From Propionivibrio sp. (GTDB lineage: Bacteria > Pseudomonadota > Gammaproteobacteria > Burkholderiales > Rhodocyclaceae), in the NCBI GenBank assembly GCA_029975435.1, contig JARKPC010000083.1, positions 1 to 36,457 of the forward strand: 36,457 bases of DNA, written 5' to 3'. Position 1 is the stretch's first letter. Each line of letters starts with the position of its first letter. The translations under genes and the position numbers were made by a program. Shown in pieces: positions 18,354 to 26,275 of the stretch. The notes under the pieces were generated by a model. It worked only from the letters and a program-made list of their open reading frames with translations, did no database searches and had not been told where the DNA came from.

Positions 18354-20637
18354 TTCCCAGCAGATGGTGCTGGGCAATCCATGCCTGGCCGAGGGCGATG
18401 CCGCCGTCGTTGGGCGGGATGCGCCGCGCTTCGATCAGATGGAAGCCGGCGTCCGTCAGCCGGCTGCGCAGGCCACGCCCGAGGACCTGATTCTGCAAAC
18501 AGCCGCCTCCGGCGACCACCGCAGCCTCCGCGGGCGCTGCGGAAACCAGCCAGTCGGACAGCGCGGCGGCGAGCGTCGCGTGGAAAAGGGCGGCGCCATA
18601 CTGGGCATTCTTCTCGTCGGCCAACGCCGAGAACATCGGGAGCAGGTTGAGGCAGCCATTCTCGATCGTCCATCCGGCCGGTAGCGGAGCCACCTCGCCG
18701 TGACGCTCGGCCAGTCCTTCGAGCAGCAATCCCGCCTGACCCCGGAAGCGGGTTACGAAACAGATGCCGAGCAGCCCGGCGGCCGCGTCGAGCAGACGCC
18801 CCATGCTGGTCGTATTCAGTCCTCCGTAGCCGGAAGCCAGCCGTTCCGCGAGAACGCTCGCCTCTGACTGGTTTGCGAATCGCCGTACGATCTCATGGCC
18901 TCGCCCGAGGGCCTGCAGGACTGCCGCCGCCAGACGCCAGGGTTCGCCCGCTTCATGGTCGCCCTCGGTCAGCCGTAGCGGTGCCAGGTGCCCGAGGCGG
19001 GCGAAGTGCGCTCCTTCCACCCGCAGCAACTCCCCGCCCCAGGCATTGCCGTCATCGCCCATGCCGTAACCGTCGAGCGCCAGCGCATAAACCGGCTCGT
19101 CGCGATGATGTTCGGCGAGAACGGCCGCAACGTGCGCGTGATGATGCTGCACGCGGAGCGCGGGAACACCGCGCTGTGCGGCAATCATCATGGCCAGGCG
19201 GGAGGCCGGGCTTTCCGTGTCCAGATCGTGAGCGACCACGGCGGGCGCCACGTCCAGAACACGCAGCAGGTGATCCGCCACCTCCGCCATGGCATCGACG
19301 GCCGAGGAATCGGAAAGGTTGCCAAGGTGGGGAGAGAGAAACGCCTCGTTGCCGCGCGTAACGCATATCGTGCTCTTGTCGTGGGCGCCGAGGGCCAGAA
19401 TCGCCGGCGTCGCAAACGGCAACTTGACCGAACGCGGGGCATACCCCCGCGAACGCCGCACGAGCTGCAGGCCGCCGGGACCGGAACAGGCGATGCTGTC
19501 TTCCACGCCGGTGACCAACGTCAGGTCGTGCATCAGGAAGGCATCCGCCAATCCGGCGAGGCGATCCAGCGCTTCGTCATTGTCAATGACCGGAGGTTCT
19601 CCGCTCAGGTTGCCGCTGGTCACCGTCAACGCCAGTTCCTCGGCCCTGTCCAGCCACGCCGTGCCCTCGGGCCGCCCCGCTGCTTCGTGGAACAGCAGAT
19701 AATGCAGCGGTGAGACCGGAAGCATGACTCCCAGCCAACCCAGGTCAGGCGCCACGCCGGCAAGTGCCGCATCGCAGCGGCTGCGCTTGCGCAACAGGAT
19801 GATCGGTCGCTCCGGCAGGTTCAGCAGCCCCGGTTCGCCAACGCTGACGTGCACGACAGCCGTTGCCGAAAGCGCGTTGGCGAACATGACCGGGAACGGC
19901 CTGGCCGGCTGGCGCTTGCGCATCCGCAACAAGGCCACGGCTTCGACGTTGCGCGCATCGCAGACCAGTTGAAAACCGCCCGGCCCCTTGATCGCCAGGA
20001 TCTTCCCCGCCTTGAGCAATTGCACCGCACCGGCGATCGCATCGCCTTGGAATGCCGTACCGGTGGGATCGACAAGCGACAAGCGCGGACCGCATTTCGG
20101 GCAGCAAATGCCGGCGGTGTGCAGCCGCCGATCGTGCGGCCGCTGGAACTCGCCCTGGCACTTGCTGCAGGGAACGAAATCCTTGAAGGTGGTGCGCTCG
20201 CGGTCGAAGGGCAAGGTCTGGCAGACGGTGTAACGCGGCCCGCAATGCGCGCAGCTGGTAAAGGCGTAGCGCCAGCGCCGTCCCTTCGGATCGAACATGT
20301 CATGCAGGCAGTTGCGGCAGACCGCCGTGTCCGGACCGATCATCGTGGACGCCCGCCCGCCGAGACTGTCGAGAATGGCAAAGTCCTCGGTTGCGCCGTT
20401 CGCCTCGACCGGACGTCGATGCACGGAATCGATGCGCGAAAAAGGCGGGGCCTCCTTTTGCAGCCGGTCTACCAGCAGATCAATCTTCTGGTCCTGGCCG
20501 CGAACCTCGATTTCCAGGCCCTTGGCGTCGGTACGCACCCAGCCGGTCAGACGGAGCTCCTTGGCCAGGCGCCACACCAGAGGGCGGAAGCCAACGCCCT
20601 GGACGACACCTGTCAGGCGAATGCGGTGACAGAGCAC
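18343..20637 (-). CDS. hypF: carbamoyltransferase HypF ([NiFe]-hydrogenase maturation)
   Basis: A 764-residue HypF that makes the thiocarbamate on HypE from carbamoyl phosphate, the source of cyanide ligands of [NiFe] hydrogenases. Domains in order: acylphosphatase (VVQGVGFRPLVWRL), two zinc fingers (CRNCLHDMFD, CAHCGPRYT, CSKCQGEF, CPKCGPRL), the YrdC-like domain (LAIKGPGGFQLVCDA), and the Kae1-like domain with HHHAHVAAVLAEH. The start is probably the GTG at 20637; an ATG at 20757 would add an atypical 40-residue leader. Neither start has a strong ribosome site. No other hyp or hydrogenase structural gene is in the window, so the genes it serves must be elsewhere. Confidence 0.93.
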   Translation of the reverse strand: MLCHRIRLTGVVQGVGFRPLVWRLAKELRLTGWVRTDAKGLEIEVRGQDQKIDLLVDRLQKEAPPFSRIDSVHRRPVEANGATEDFAILDSLGGRASTMIGPDTAVCRNCLHDMFDPKGRRWRYAFTSCAHCGPRYTVCQTLPFDRERTTFKDFVPCSKCQGEFQRPHDRRLHTAGICCPKCGPRLSLVDPTGTAFQGDAIAGAVQLLKAGKILAIKGPGGFQLVCDARNVEAVALLRMRKRQPARPFPVMFANALSATAVVHVSVGEPGLLNLPERPIILLRKRSRCDAALAGVAPDLGWLGVMLPVSPLHYLLFHEAAGRPEGTAWLDRAEELALTVTSGNLSGEPPVIDNDEALDRLAGLADAFLMHDLTLVTGVEDSIACSGPGGLQLVRRSRGYAPRSVKLPFATPAILALGAHDKSTICVTRGNEAFLSPHLGNLSDSSAVDAMAEVADHLLRVLDVAPAVVAHDLDTESPASRLAMMIAAQRGVPALRVQHHHAHVAAVLAEHHRDEPVYALALDGYGMGDDGNAWGGELLRVEGAHFARLGHLAPLRLTEGDHEAGEPWRLAAAVLQALGRGHEIVRRFANQSEASVLAERLASGYGGLNTTSMGRLLDAAAGLLGICFVTRFRGQAGLLLEGLAERHGEVAPLPAGWTIENGCLNLLPMFSALADEKNAQYGAALFHATLAAALSDWLVSAAPAEAAVVAGGGCLQNQVLGRGLRSRLTDAGFHLIEARRIPPNDGGIALGQAWIAQHHLLGISA

Positions 20638-20818
20638 ATTGCTTTGGGTTTCGTAAGTCGGCACAGGATTTTTCGGTCGGATTGATCGGCGCGGTTTTTT
20701 TGCAGGGGCGGATTCTAGCGCATGACGTTGGCGAGGTGAATCCGTGATATCCCTCATACGACACCCCGGTGCCACTTGCCAGCGGCGATTTCGTTCTGCG
20801 CAGACGGAACCAATGACC

Positions 20819-20851
20819 AAAAAAAACGGCCACGGTTCATGCCGGGGCCGT
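20819..20851 (-). terminator. intrinsic terminator of the cytochrome operon
   Basis: On the minus strand ACGGCC pairs with GGCCGT (20846-20851 with 20826-20831), with an inner CGG/CCG pairing around a TTCATG-type loop, followed by eight T residues (20826-20819). It lies 20 bases after the stop of the monoheme cytochrome gene and separates the operon from hypF. Confidence 0.85.
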
Positions 20852-20870
20852 CTGTCGGAAAACAGCGCGC

Positions 20871-21212
20871 TTACTTCAACGACAGTATCCACTGGATCAT
20901 GTTGGTCACTTCGGCCTTGTCCTTGGTCTTGATGACCTTGTGCTCCTCCTCGGTGCCGTCCTCGAGCTTGACCTTCTGGCCGGTGGTAATCTGGGCCAGG
21001 ATCTTGGTTTCGCCGTCCGGCTTGCCGGCATACTTCTTGGCCACCTCCTTCAACGAGATGGCGTCCTTCTTCTTATCCACGGCATGGCACTTCAGGCAGC
21101 CTTCCTTCTTGGCCAAGGCTTCAGCGGCTGCCGCATCGGCGGCCTGGGCAACGGGAACGCCGAGAACGGCGGCCATGAGGCCGGTGGTGGCAAGTATCAG
21201 GGGTGTTTTCAT
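20871..21212 (-). CDS. small periplasmic monoheme cytochrome c
   Basis: A 113-residue class I-type cytochrome with a signal peptide (MKTPLILATTGLMAAV, cleavage after AQA), one heme site CLKCH at about residues 39-43, and a distal region with TGQKV and helices ending IQWILSLK. There is a strong ribosome site AAGGAG 7 bases before the ATG. It would shuttle electrons in the periplasm, comparable in position and size to MtoD in Sideroxydans. It is the last gene of the five-gene cytochrome operon; the sixth-ligand Met is not certain. Confidence 0.88.
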   Translation of the reverse strand: MKTPLILATTGLMAAVLGVPVAQAADAAAAEALAKKEGCLKCHAVDKKKDAISLKEVAKKYAGKPDGETKILAQITTGQKVKLEDGTEEEHKVIKTKDKAEVTNMIQWILSLK

Positions 21213-21260
21213 GTGGAATCTCCTTGGGGTCAGGGATAAGTTGGACAGCGCAGGAACGCC

Positions 21261-21875
21261 TCAGTGCTCGTGCCAGCCGGTGATCATCATCTTGAACATC
21301 TGCCCGACCGTCTTGCCGGTGGTGCCGAGGTAGATGTGCGAGAGCAGGAAGAGCAGGAGAGCCACCGCCGCCAGGTAGTGCGTCAGGGCGACCGGCAGCA
21401 GGCCGTCGAAACCGAACAGCGTGTCGGGCGCGAACTCGGGGTACAGGTAGATCAGGCCGCTGACCAGGATGACCGGCAACAGCAGGTACATCACGCTCCA
21501 GTACGTCACCGCCTGCAGGGCGTTGAAGTGCTCTTCCTTGCTCGGTTCGTGCGGGTGCGGTTCGCCGCGGAAGACGCCGATGCCGTACCACATGGCCTGC
21601 TTGATGATCCGTTGCAGGATGCCGGGAGGCTTCGGCACGAATTGCCACCAGTTGCCGGTGACGATGTTGGCGATGACGAAGAACAGGTAGGCGCCGATGA
21701 GCAGGACGCCGGCGGTGTTGTGGATGCGCACGGCGAGGGCAAAGTTGACCAGCGGCAAGGCCGGGTCGGCAAAGTGCACGCTCAGGCCGGTGACGCCGAG
21801 GGTGACGATGAGGGCGGCGTTGGTCCAGTGCCAGATGCGGATCCACAGGGCAACGAGGTATTCGCGCTCAGCCAT
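21261..21875 (-). CDS. b-type di-heme membrane cytochrome (cytochrome b561 / HydC-like)
   Basis: A 204-residue integral membrane protein with four helices and the His pattern of the PF01292 family: WIRIWHWTNAALI, AVRIHNTAGVLL, and LTHYLAAVALLLFLLSHIYL. Such subunits hold two b hemes and exchange electrons with quinone. The start MAEREYLV has GGAGAG 5 bases upstream; the earlier ATG at 21905 would overlap the preceding gene more deeply. It overlaps the heptaheme cytochrome gene by 8 bases, so the two are probably translated together and form one complex. It could be mistaken for a hydrogenase b subunit, but no hydrogenase genes are adjacent. Confidence 0.85.
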   Translation of the reverse strand: MAEREYLVALWIRIWHWTNAALIVTLGVTGLSVHFADPALPLVNFALAVRIHNTAGVLLIGAYLFFVIANIVTGNWWQFVPKPPGILQRIIKQAMWYGIGVFRGEPHPHEPSKEEHFNALQAVTYWSVMYLLLPVILVSGLIYLYPEFAPDTLFGFDGLLPVALTHYLAAVALLLFLLSHIYLGTTGKTVGQMFKMMITGWHEH

Positions 21876-22881
21876 GGTGCTCTCCGTTCTTGCCGTCGTC
21901 GGCATCGTGCTGCTGAGCTTCCTTCGAACGCCTGCCGCGGGTCAGGAAGCGGCCGAGGCCGTGGGCCAGCAGGCCGAGGAGCATGGCGGCGAAGGCACCG
22001 AGAACGAGGGTGTCGAGCAGGGGGTGGCGGGTGGCGCCCGGGACGTAGGAGGTGGCCAGGATGACGCTGTTGGCAAAGCCGAGGCGTTGCTGTTCTTCCT
22101 TGACGAGGTGGCGGTAGAGCCGGGTCTTCAGGGCACTGCTGGCGCTGTGGCAGGTGAGGCAGTCTTTTTCGGCCTTGTCCTTGGCGAGGATCTGGTGCGA
22201 GAGCATCTCGCCGGCAGCGACTTCGGGGGTGTGGCATTCGACGCAGCGGACGGCTTTCCAGTGCAGGCGCGTGTTGGGCAGCCAGGCGTGGATGTCGTCG
22301 ATGGGCGGGCGGGTCTTCTTTTCCGGGGCGAACTTGGCGAACTGCTCGTCGGAGTCGTGGCAGCCGAGGCAGACGCGGTTGTCCTGGGCGACGATGCGCG
22401 CGGGGTCGCTCTGCTTGTCGGCGATACGCATCAGGTGCGGGTTGTGGCAGGTGGGGCAGGTGATCTTGTCGGCCAGCTCGGCATGCACCGACTTTTCGAA
22501 CTGGGCTTCGATCAGGGTGGCTTTCTTGGAGTGGCAGTCGGTGCAGGTGCTGGTCGATTCCCTGGCGTCGGCCGCATGCGGGTGCTCGTCATAGCCTTCG
22601 TTGTGGCACTTGGTGCACAACAGCTTCTGGTGGTCGGACTGATAGAAGGTTTCGGGGTGCTGCAACAGCCCGCGCAGTTTCCGGAGATCGAGGCCTTCCT
22701 TCGGCGGGGCCTTCAATCCTTCCGCGGAGTGGCAGGAAAAACACTCGGCGTTGGCCGCGCGCTGCTTCTGTTGCTGCTCGGGGGTGAGCGGGCGCTCCTG
22801 CGCCATCACAGCGGGAGCAATCGCCGCGGCAAGCATCAGCCACCCGAATGCGGCGAAATTTCTGACAAAAGAAAGTGGCAT
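21868..22881 (-). CDS. membrane-anchored heptaheme c-type cytochrome
   Basis: A 337-residue protein with a signal peptide (FGWLMLAAAIAPAVMA), seven CXXCH sites in order (CFSCH, CTKCH, CTDCH, CPTCH, CLGCH, CVECH, CLTCH), and one C-terminal membrane helix (TLVLGAFAAMLLGLLAHGL) followed by a basic/His-rich cytoplasmic tail. It is not a NapC/CymA-type protein: those are four-heme and N-terminally anchored. The paired membrane cytochrome b immediately downstream suggests a quinone-linked complex similar in idea to the Geobacter CbcL fusion, but with the c- and b-parts as separate chains. The ATG at 22881 follows GGGAGAGG closely; a GTG at 22914 is an alternative. Confidence 0.88.
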   Translation of the reverse strand: MPLSFVRNFAAFGWLMLAAAIAPAVMAQERPLTPEQQQKQRAANAECFSCHSAEGLKAPPKEGLDLRKLRGLLQHPETFYQSDHQKLLCTKCHNEGYDEHPHAADARESTSTCTDCHSKKATLIEAQFEKSVHAELADKITCPTCHNPHLMRIADKQSDPARIVAQDNRVCLGCHDSDEQFAKFAPEKKTRPPIDDIHAWLPNTRLHWKAVRCVECHTPEVAAGEMLSHQILAKDKAEKDCLTCHSASSALKTRLYRHLVKEEQQRLGFANSVILATSYVPGATRHPLLDTLVLGAFAAMLLGLLAHGLGRFLTRGRRSKEAQQHDADDGKNGEHHG

Positions 22882-22960
22882 CGCCTCTCCCAATTCCTCC
22901 GGAAGCTCAATCACTTAAAGGGCTGCCGACCTGCTCCAACCGACGGGGCGACTATACAGT

Positions 22961-25126
22961 TTATTGGAATCTGTAGATATAGCGAACCCCGACAAAGGTG
23001 TTGTTCTGCGTTTGGTCGGCGGTCACCGTGGTCCCGTCCTGCACGTTGACGTTTGCGCTGGGCGAACAACCGGTGCAGGTAATGTTGCCGCTGTAATAGG
23101 CAAACGGTGAACCGTTGGCGAAGTTCCACGTCCAGTCGTTCGACTTCCAACGCTCATGGATGAGATCGAAGCGAACCTCCGAACTCTTGTCCACGATGTA
23201 TTTCCCATCCAGTTTCAGGCGCAGCAACTTGTTCTTGACATCGGCGACCGGCCCGGTCGTGCCAGTCACATAGTTGGCTCCAGATCCGGAGAGAATCAAC
23301 TCCTGCGGATAGCTGCTGGTGTTTCTGAACCAATCGAAGCCGGCACCGACTTCGACTTTGGGGTTCAGCTTGCCACGCAGGTTGAGCCCGAAGGAATCAC
23401 CGACGTCCTTGAGCCGGGTGTCCTTCACCGCATTGGCCGCTCCGGTACCCGAAGCCCGGTAGCTCACGTCGCGCGCCTCGGTGACGTCGTAGGAATACCA
23501 GGCCGACAGCACCCAGTCTTCCGAAAACGCATAGCTTCCGTCGACGGCATAGACTTCCGAACTGCCATCGCGCAGACCGTAGGGGCGACCATCCTGTGGA
23601 TACTTGTCGCGCGCACTATCGACACGGAACTGCAGCGACATGCTCTCCACAGGTTCCCAATCGAAAGCCATGCGCCACTTGTCCCTGCTGCGGTCGGCAA
23701 TGTGCATTGGGTTGATCTGGTTTGACCAAGGATTCGTGCCATTCGCCGCTTGATACGACGAGCCATCTCGTTCGCTATGCAGGAAAGCAAGCGATCCGTT
23801 CAGGTTATCGGCCAACGAACGCTTCATCTGAACCTTGTACGTGGTCTCGCTGACGTTTGTCCGGTAGGGCACATAAACCGTGCCGAGATTTGGGCTGGAG
23901 CGGTCCTGATCCGAGTACTCCAATCCTCCGGTGAGGCTGAAATTGAGCGGCAGGCGGTAGGTTGCTTCGAGCTTGCCGGAAGTGGTGGTATACGAATGCG
24001 GCGTGTTGTACACGGTGGCCACGCCCGTGGTGTTGTTGCCGACGAATCCTCTGACCGGCGTCTTGTCGTTAACATCGTAATAGCGCAGGCTGCCTGTTAT
24101 GGACAGCTTGGGCATGGGCCGGGAACTCAGCCCCAACTGTACCAGCGTGGTGTCGATGCGCCCGTTGAGACTCGACGGCGCATTGACAAACGGCGCATTG
24201 GCGCCGGTCAATCCATAGGATGGCAGATTCTCATCCTGGGTCGCTCTCGTGTAGGCGAGCTTGAAGGTACCGCGAGTGGTCGGCGTAAATGCGTATCCAC
24301 CATCCACAAACGCCTGATGCGCCTGGTTGCTGAGCGGTTGCGACATTGGGGTGACGGAATTGAAGCTGGCACTGGTGCCACCGGTCACACCGTTCAGCCG
24401 CTCAAGCACAAGATTTTCGTGGTTGTCGTACCAACTCCCATAATAACCACCCGACAGCTGCAATTTCGCATCTGTGTACTGCAGGACGGCTTCCAGTTGC
24501 CGCGTCGTGCTGTCGATCGGTTCCACCGAGAATAGTGCGGCACTTCCCCAGCCCGACTGACGCGTTCCCGTCTTTTCTTCGTTCTTGAAGTCGAGCTTCA
24601 GCTCAAGACCGGGAGCCAGGCTCTTGAAGCCCCCCAATCGCGTCAACTCACGCGTGGTTCCGAGTTCGACTTCGCGTTTGGCGAACGACCCCAATCCCGT
24701 TCCTACCGTCAGATTCGACGAGCCGATCCCCTGCAACCCGGTGTTGAAAGTGTACGGATTGTCCCGAGTCGATCTGTTGTACTCGATGAAACCGCCAAAA
24801 TCGCCCTGGCGGATGTAGTCGCCTCGAATTTCCCGGGCACCATCCAGCCCAAGATCGGTCGCCCTGAGTTTCAGCCAGGTGCCTGTCGAGTCATCGCGTT
24901 TGTTGATATCGGCATCGAACAGACCGTACGCTCCGCTATCCCGCATGCCATCGTAAATGCCTTGCTGATGACGATCACCCGACCAGTTGCCGATGCCTAC
25001 CGAAATCGAGCTATCCGGTTTCGTCAGCCCCGCGACGTCAGGATCTTCCGCAAAGGCCGGCCCGAATCCCATCATCAGTGCTGCCGGCAACCCGGCCAGC
25101 CTGAACGAACATTTAAGTGTTCTCAT
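22961..25126 (-). CDS. MtrB/PioB/MtoB-family outer-membrane beta-barrel
   Basis: A 721-residue protein with a signal peptide ending AFA, then repeated amphipathic beta strands with aromatic ends along the whole length, finishing VRYIYRFQ. The N-terminal part (SISVGIGNWSGD, GDFGGFIEYNRS) is typical of decaheme-associated outer-membrane proteins of the MtrB/PioB family, which sheathe a periplasmic MtrA/DmsE-type decaheme cytochrome and let it cross the outer membrane. The family is about 650-750 residues. The N-terminal CXXC of Shewanella MtrB is not present; the only cysteines in the mature chain are the CTGC pair near residue 690. The ATG has a strong ribosome site (GAGGAGGGGG). It follows the decaheme gene by 24 bases. 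Confidence 0.9.
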   Translation of the reverse strand: MRTLKCSFRLAGLPAALMMGFGPAFAEDPDVAGLTKPDSSISVGIGNWSGDRHQQGIYDGMRDSGAYGLFDADINKRDDSTGTWLKLRATDLGLDGAREIRGDYIRQGDFGGFIEYNRSTRDNPYTFNTGLQGIGSSNLTVGTGLGSFAKREVELGTTRELTRLGGFKSLAPGLELKLDFKNEEKTGTRQSGWGSAALFSVEPIDSTTRQLEAVLQYTDAKLQLSGGYYGSWYDNHENLVLERLNGVTGGTSASFNSVTPMSQPLSNQAHQAFVDGGYAFTPTTRGTFKLAYTRATQDENLPSYGLTGANAPFVNAPSSLNGRIDTTLVQLGLSSRPMPKLSITGSLRYYDVNDKTPVRGFVGNNTTGVATVYNTPHSYTTTSGKLEATYRLPLNFSLTGGLEYSDQDRSSPNLGTVYVPYRTNVSETTYKVQMKRSLADNLNGSLAFLHSERDGSSYQAANGTNPWSNQINPMHIADRSRDKWRMAFDWEPVESMSLQFRVDSARDKYPQDGRPYGLRDGSSEVYAVDGSYAFSEDWVLSAWYSYDVTEARDVSYRASGTGAANAVKDTRLKDVGDSFGLNLRGKLNPKVEVGAGFDWFRNTSSYPQELILSGSGANYVTGTTGPVADVKNKLLRLKLDGKYIVDKSSEVRFDLIHERWKSNDWTWNFANGSPFAYYSGNITCTGCSPSANVNVQDGTTVTADQTQNNTFVGVRYIYRFQ

Positions 25127-25150
25127 GACCCCCTCCTCTCGTCCCCTCGG

Positions 25151-26107
25151 TCAGCGGCGGAAGCGCCCGGCGGTTGCACTATTCACCGTGCTGTTGCCAC
25201 CATGGATGTTCGTGTGGCAATTCATGCACGCCCGCCCGACCGTCCCCGTCAGGGAAGTACTGTTGCTCGCGGCATTCGGCAGGGCCATCGCCTGGCCCGG
25301 GTGGCTGTCATGCGAGTGGCATTCCTGGCAAAGAACAGGAGCGCGCGCCTTGAGCAGGCCTGCGACGTTCGTGCCGTGCGGCTGGTGGCAGATCCCGCAG
25401 TCTTCCGACACCGGCTGATGGTTATGGACGAACGGACCGCGTTTCTCCATGTGGCAGGTGTAGCAGGTGTCGTTCGTGCTGGCCTTGACGAGTTGCTTGG
25501 GATTGTCCCCGTGGACGTTGTGGCAAGACGAGCAGGTCATCTTGCCTTCGACAATCGGATGGTGCGACGGCTTGTTGACCTGTGCGCGCTGCTCCTTGTG
25601 GCACGTGAAGCAGACTTCAGGCTGGGTCCGCTTGGCCATCACCTTGTCGTTCCGGGAATGAACCTGATGGCAGGAAGTGCAGGCGACATCCTGCGAACCG
25701 TGCGAGCTGGTCTCCCAGGCGATGCGGTTGCCGCCCTGATGGCAGCCGGTGCACGCCATGTTGCGTTCCTCCGCGGGTGTCTTGGTCTTTTTGCGGAAAT
25801 CGCGGTCGGTCAGCGGCGGCGTTCCCCCGCCGCGGTACTTGAGGTGCTTCTCGCTCTCGCCGTGGCAATCGATGCACGTCGGGGTTCGGCCATCGGCTCG
25901 CGTTCCATGCTTCGTCTTACCGATCGACAGGACCGACGGATGCAGTTCGAGCATGGTCGGCGCAGCGTCATCGACTTCGTCGTGGCAGCCGGTGCATTTC
26001 GCGTCGCCCTTGAGTACCAGATCCTCGGCTGCCAAGCACGCGCCAGACCACGATACGGCGGCAGCCAGCCAGGCTGCCAGAACCAACAACCGTCGGATAC
26101 CCTTCAT
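25151..26107 (-). CDS. DmsE/MtrA/MtoA-family decaheme c-type cytochrome
   Basis: A 318-residue periplasmic cytochrome with a signal peptide (RRLLVLAAWLAAAVSWSGA) and ten heme sites: CTGCH, CIDCH, CTGCH, CTSCH, CFTCH, CSSCH, CYTCH, CGICH, CQECH and CMNCH. Number, spacing and length match the MtrA/MtoA/PioA/DmsE group. In Shewanella, MtrA with MtrB carries electrons outward to metals; in Sideroxydans, MtoA-MtoB is proposed to carry electrons inward from Fe(II). The ATG at 26107 has GGGGGAG 5 bases upstream. It is the first gene of the operon, 123 bases from the end of an IS element. Confidence 0.93.
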   Translation of the reverse strand: MKGIRRLLVLAAWLAAAVSWSGACLAAEDLVLKGDAKCTGCHDEVDDAAPTMLELHPSVLSIGKTKHGTRADGRTPTCIDCHGESEKHLKYRGGGTPPLTDRDFRKKTKTPAEERNMACTGCHQGGNRIAWETSSHGSQDVACTSCHQVHSRNDKVMAKRTQPEVCFTCHKEQRAQVNKPSHHPIVEGKMTCSSCHNVHGDNPKQLVKASTNDTCYTCHMEKRGPFVHNHQPVSEDCGICHQPHGTNVAGLLKARAPVLCQECHSHDSHPGQAMALPNAASNSTSLTGTVGRACMNCHTNIHGGNSTVNSATAGRFRR

Positions 26108-26139
26108 GACACTCCCCCTGTCAGACCACCCCTGGCCGC

Positions 26140-26173
26140 GCGCCGGAACGTCTCTCGCCGGCCCTTCCGGCGC
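26140..26173 (-). other. hairpin in the leader of the decaheme cytochrome gene
   Basis: GCGCCGGAA (26140-26148) and TTCCGGCGC (26165-26173) form a 9-bp stem with a 16-base loop, 33 bases before the decaheme ATG and inside the only 123 bases left between the IS end and the gene. It could be a leader structure or an operator; no T-tract follows on the minus strand. Confidence 0.5.
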
Positions 26174-26230
26174 AACAGCCGCTTCTTGCTTGCGGCAGAA
26201 TTGGTAAAGGAGTGTAAAGGAAGGGCTGAT

Positions 26231-26243
26231 ATGTATTGACCTG
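26231..26243. repeat. terminal inverted repeat of the IS element (transposase-distal end)
   Basis: ATGTATTGACCTG is the exact reverse complement of 27681-27693. Confidence 0.8.
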
Positions 26244-26275
26244 TCAAATTGTTGAACGGTTTTTTGTATATTCAT

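Noticed and set aside
20638-20892. Longer hypF start giving an 849-residue protein
   Set aside because: The extra residues run through the terminator of the cytochrome operon and are unlike HypF, whose acylphosphatase domain begins a few residues after the GTG at 20637.
21261-21875. Reading the cytochrome b as a hydrogenase subunit because hypF is adjacent
   Set aside because: A strong terminator separates them and no hydrogenase subunit is present; the overlap with the heptaheme gene gives a better partner.
25151-26107. Decaheme cytochrome as part of a DMSO reductase system (DmsE)
   Set aside because: No DmsA, DmsB or DmsF-type reductase genes are near; the barrel and inner-membrane cytochromes fit an MtrAB/MtoAB-type conduit better.
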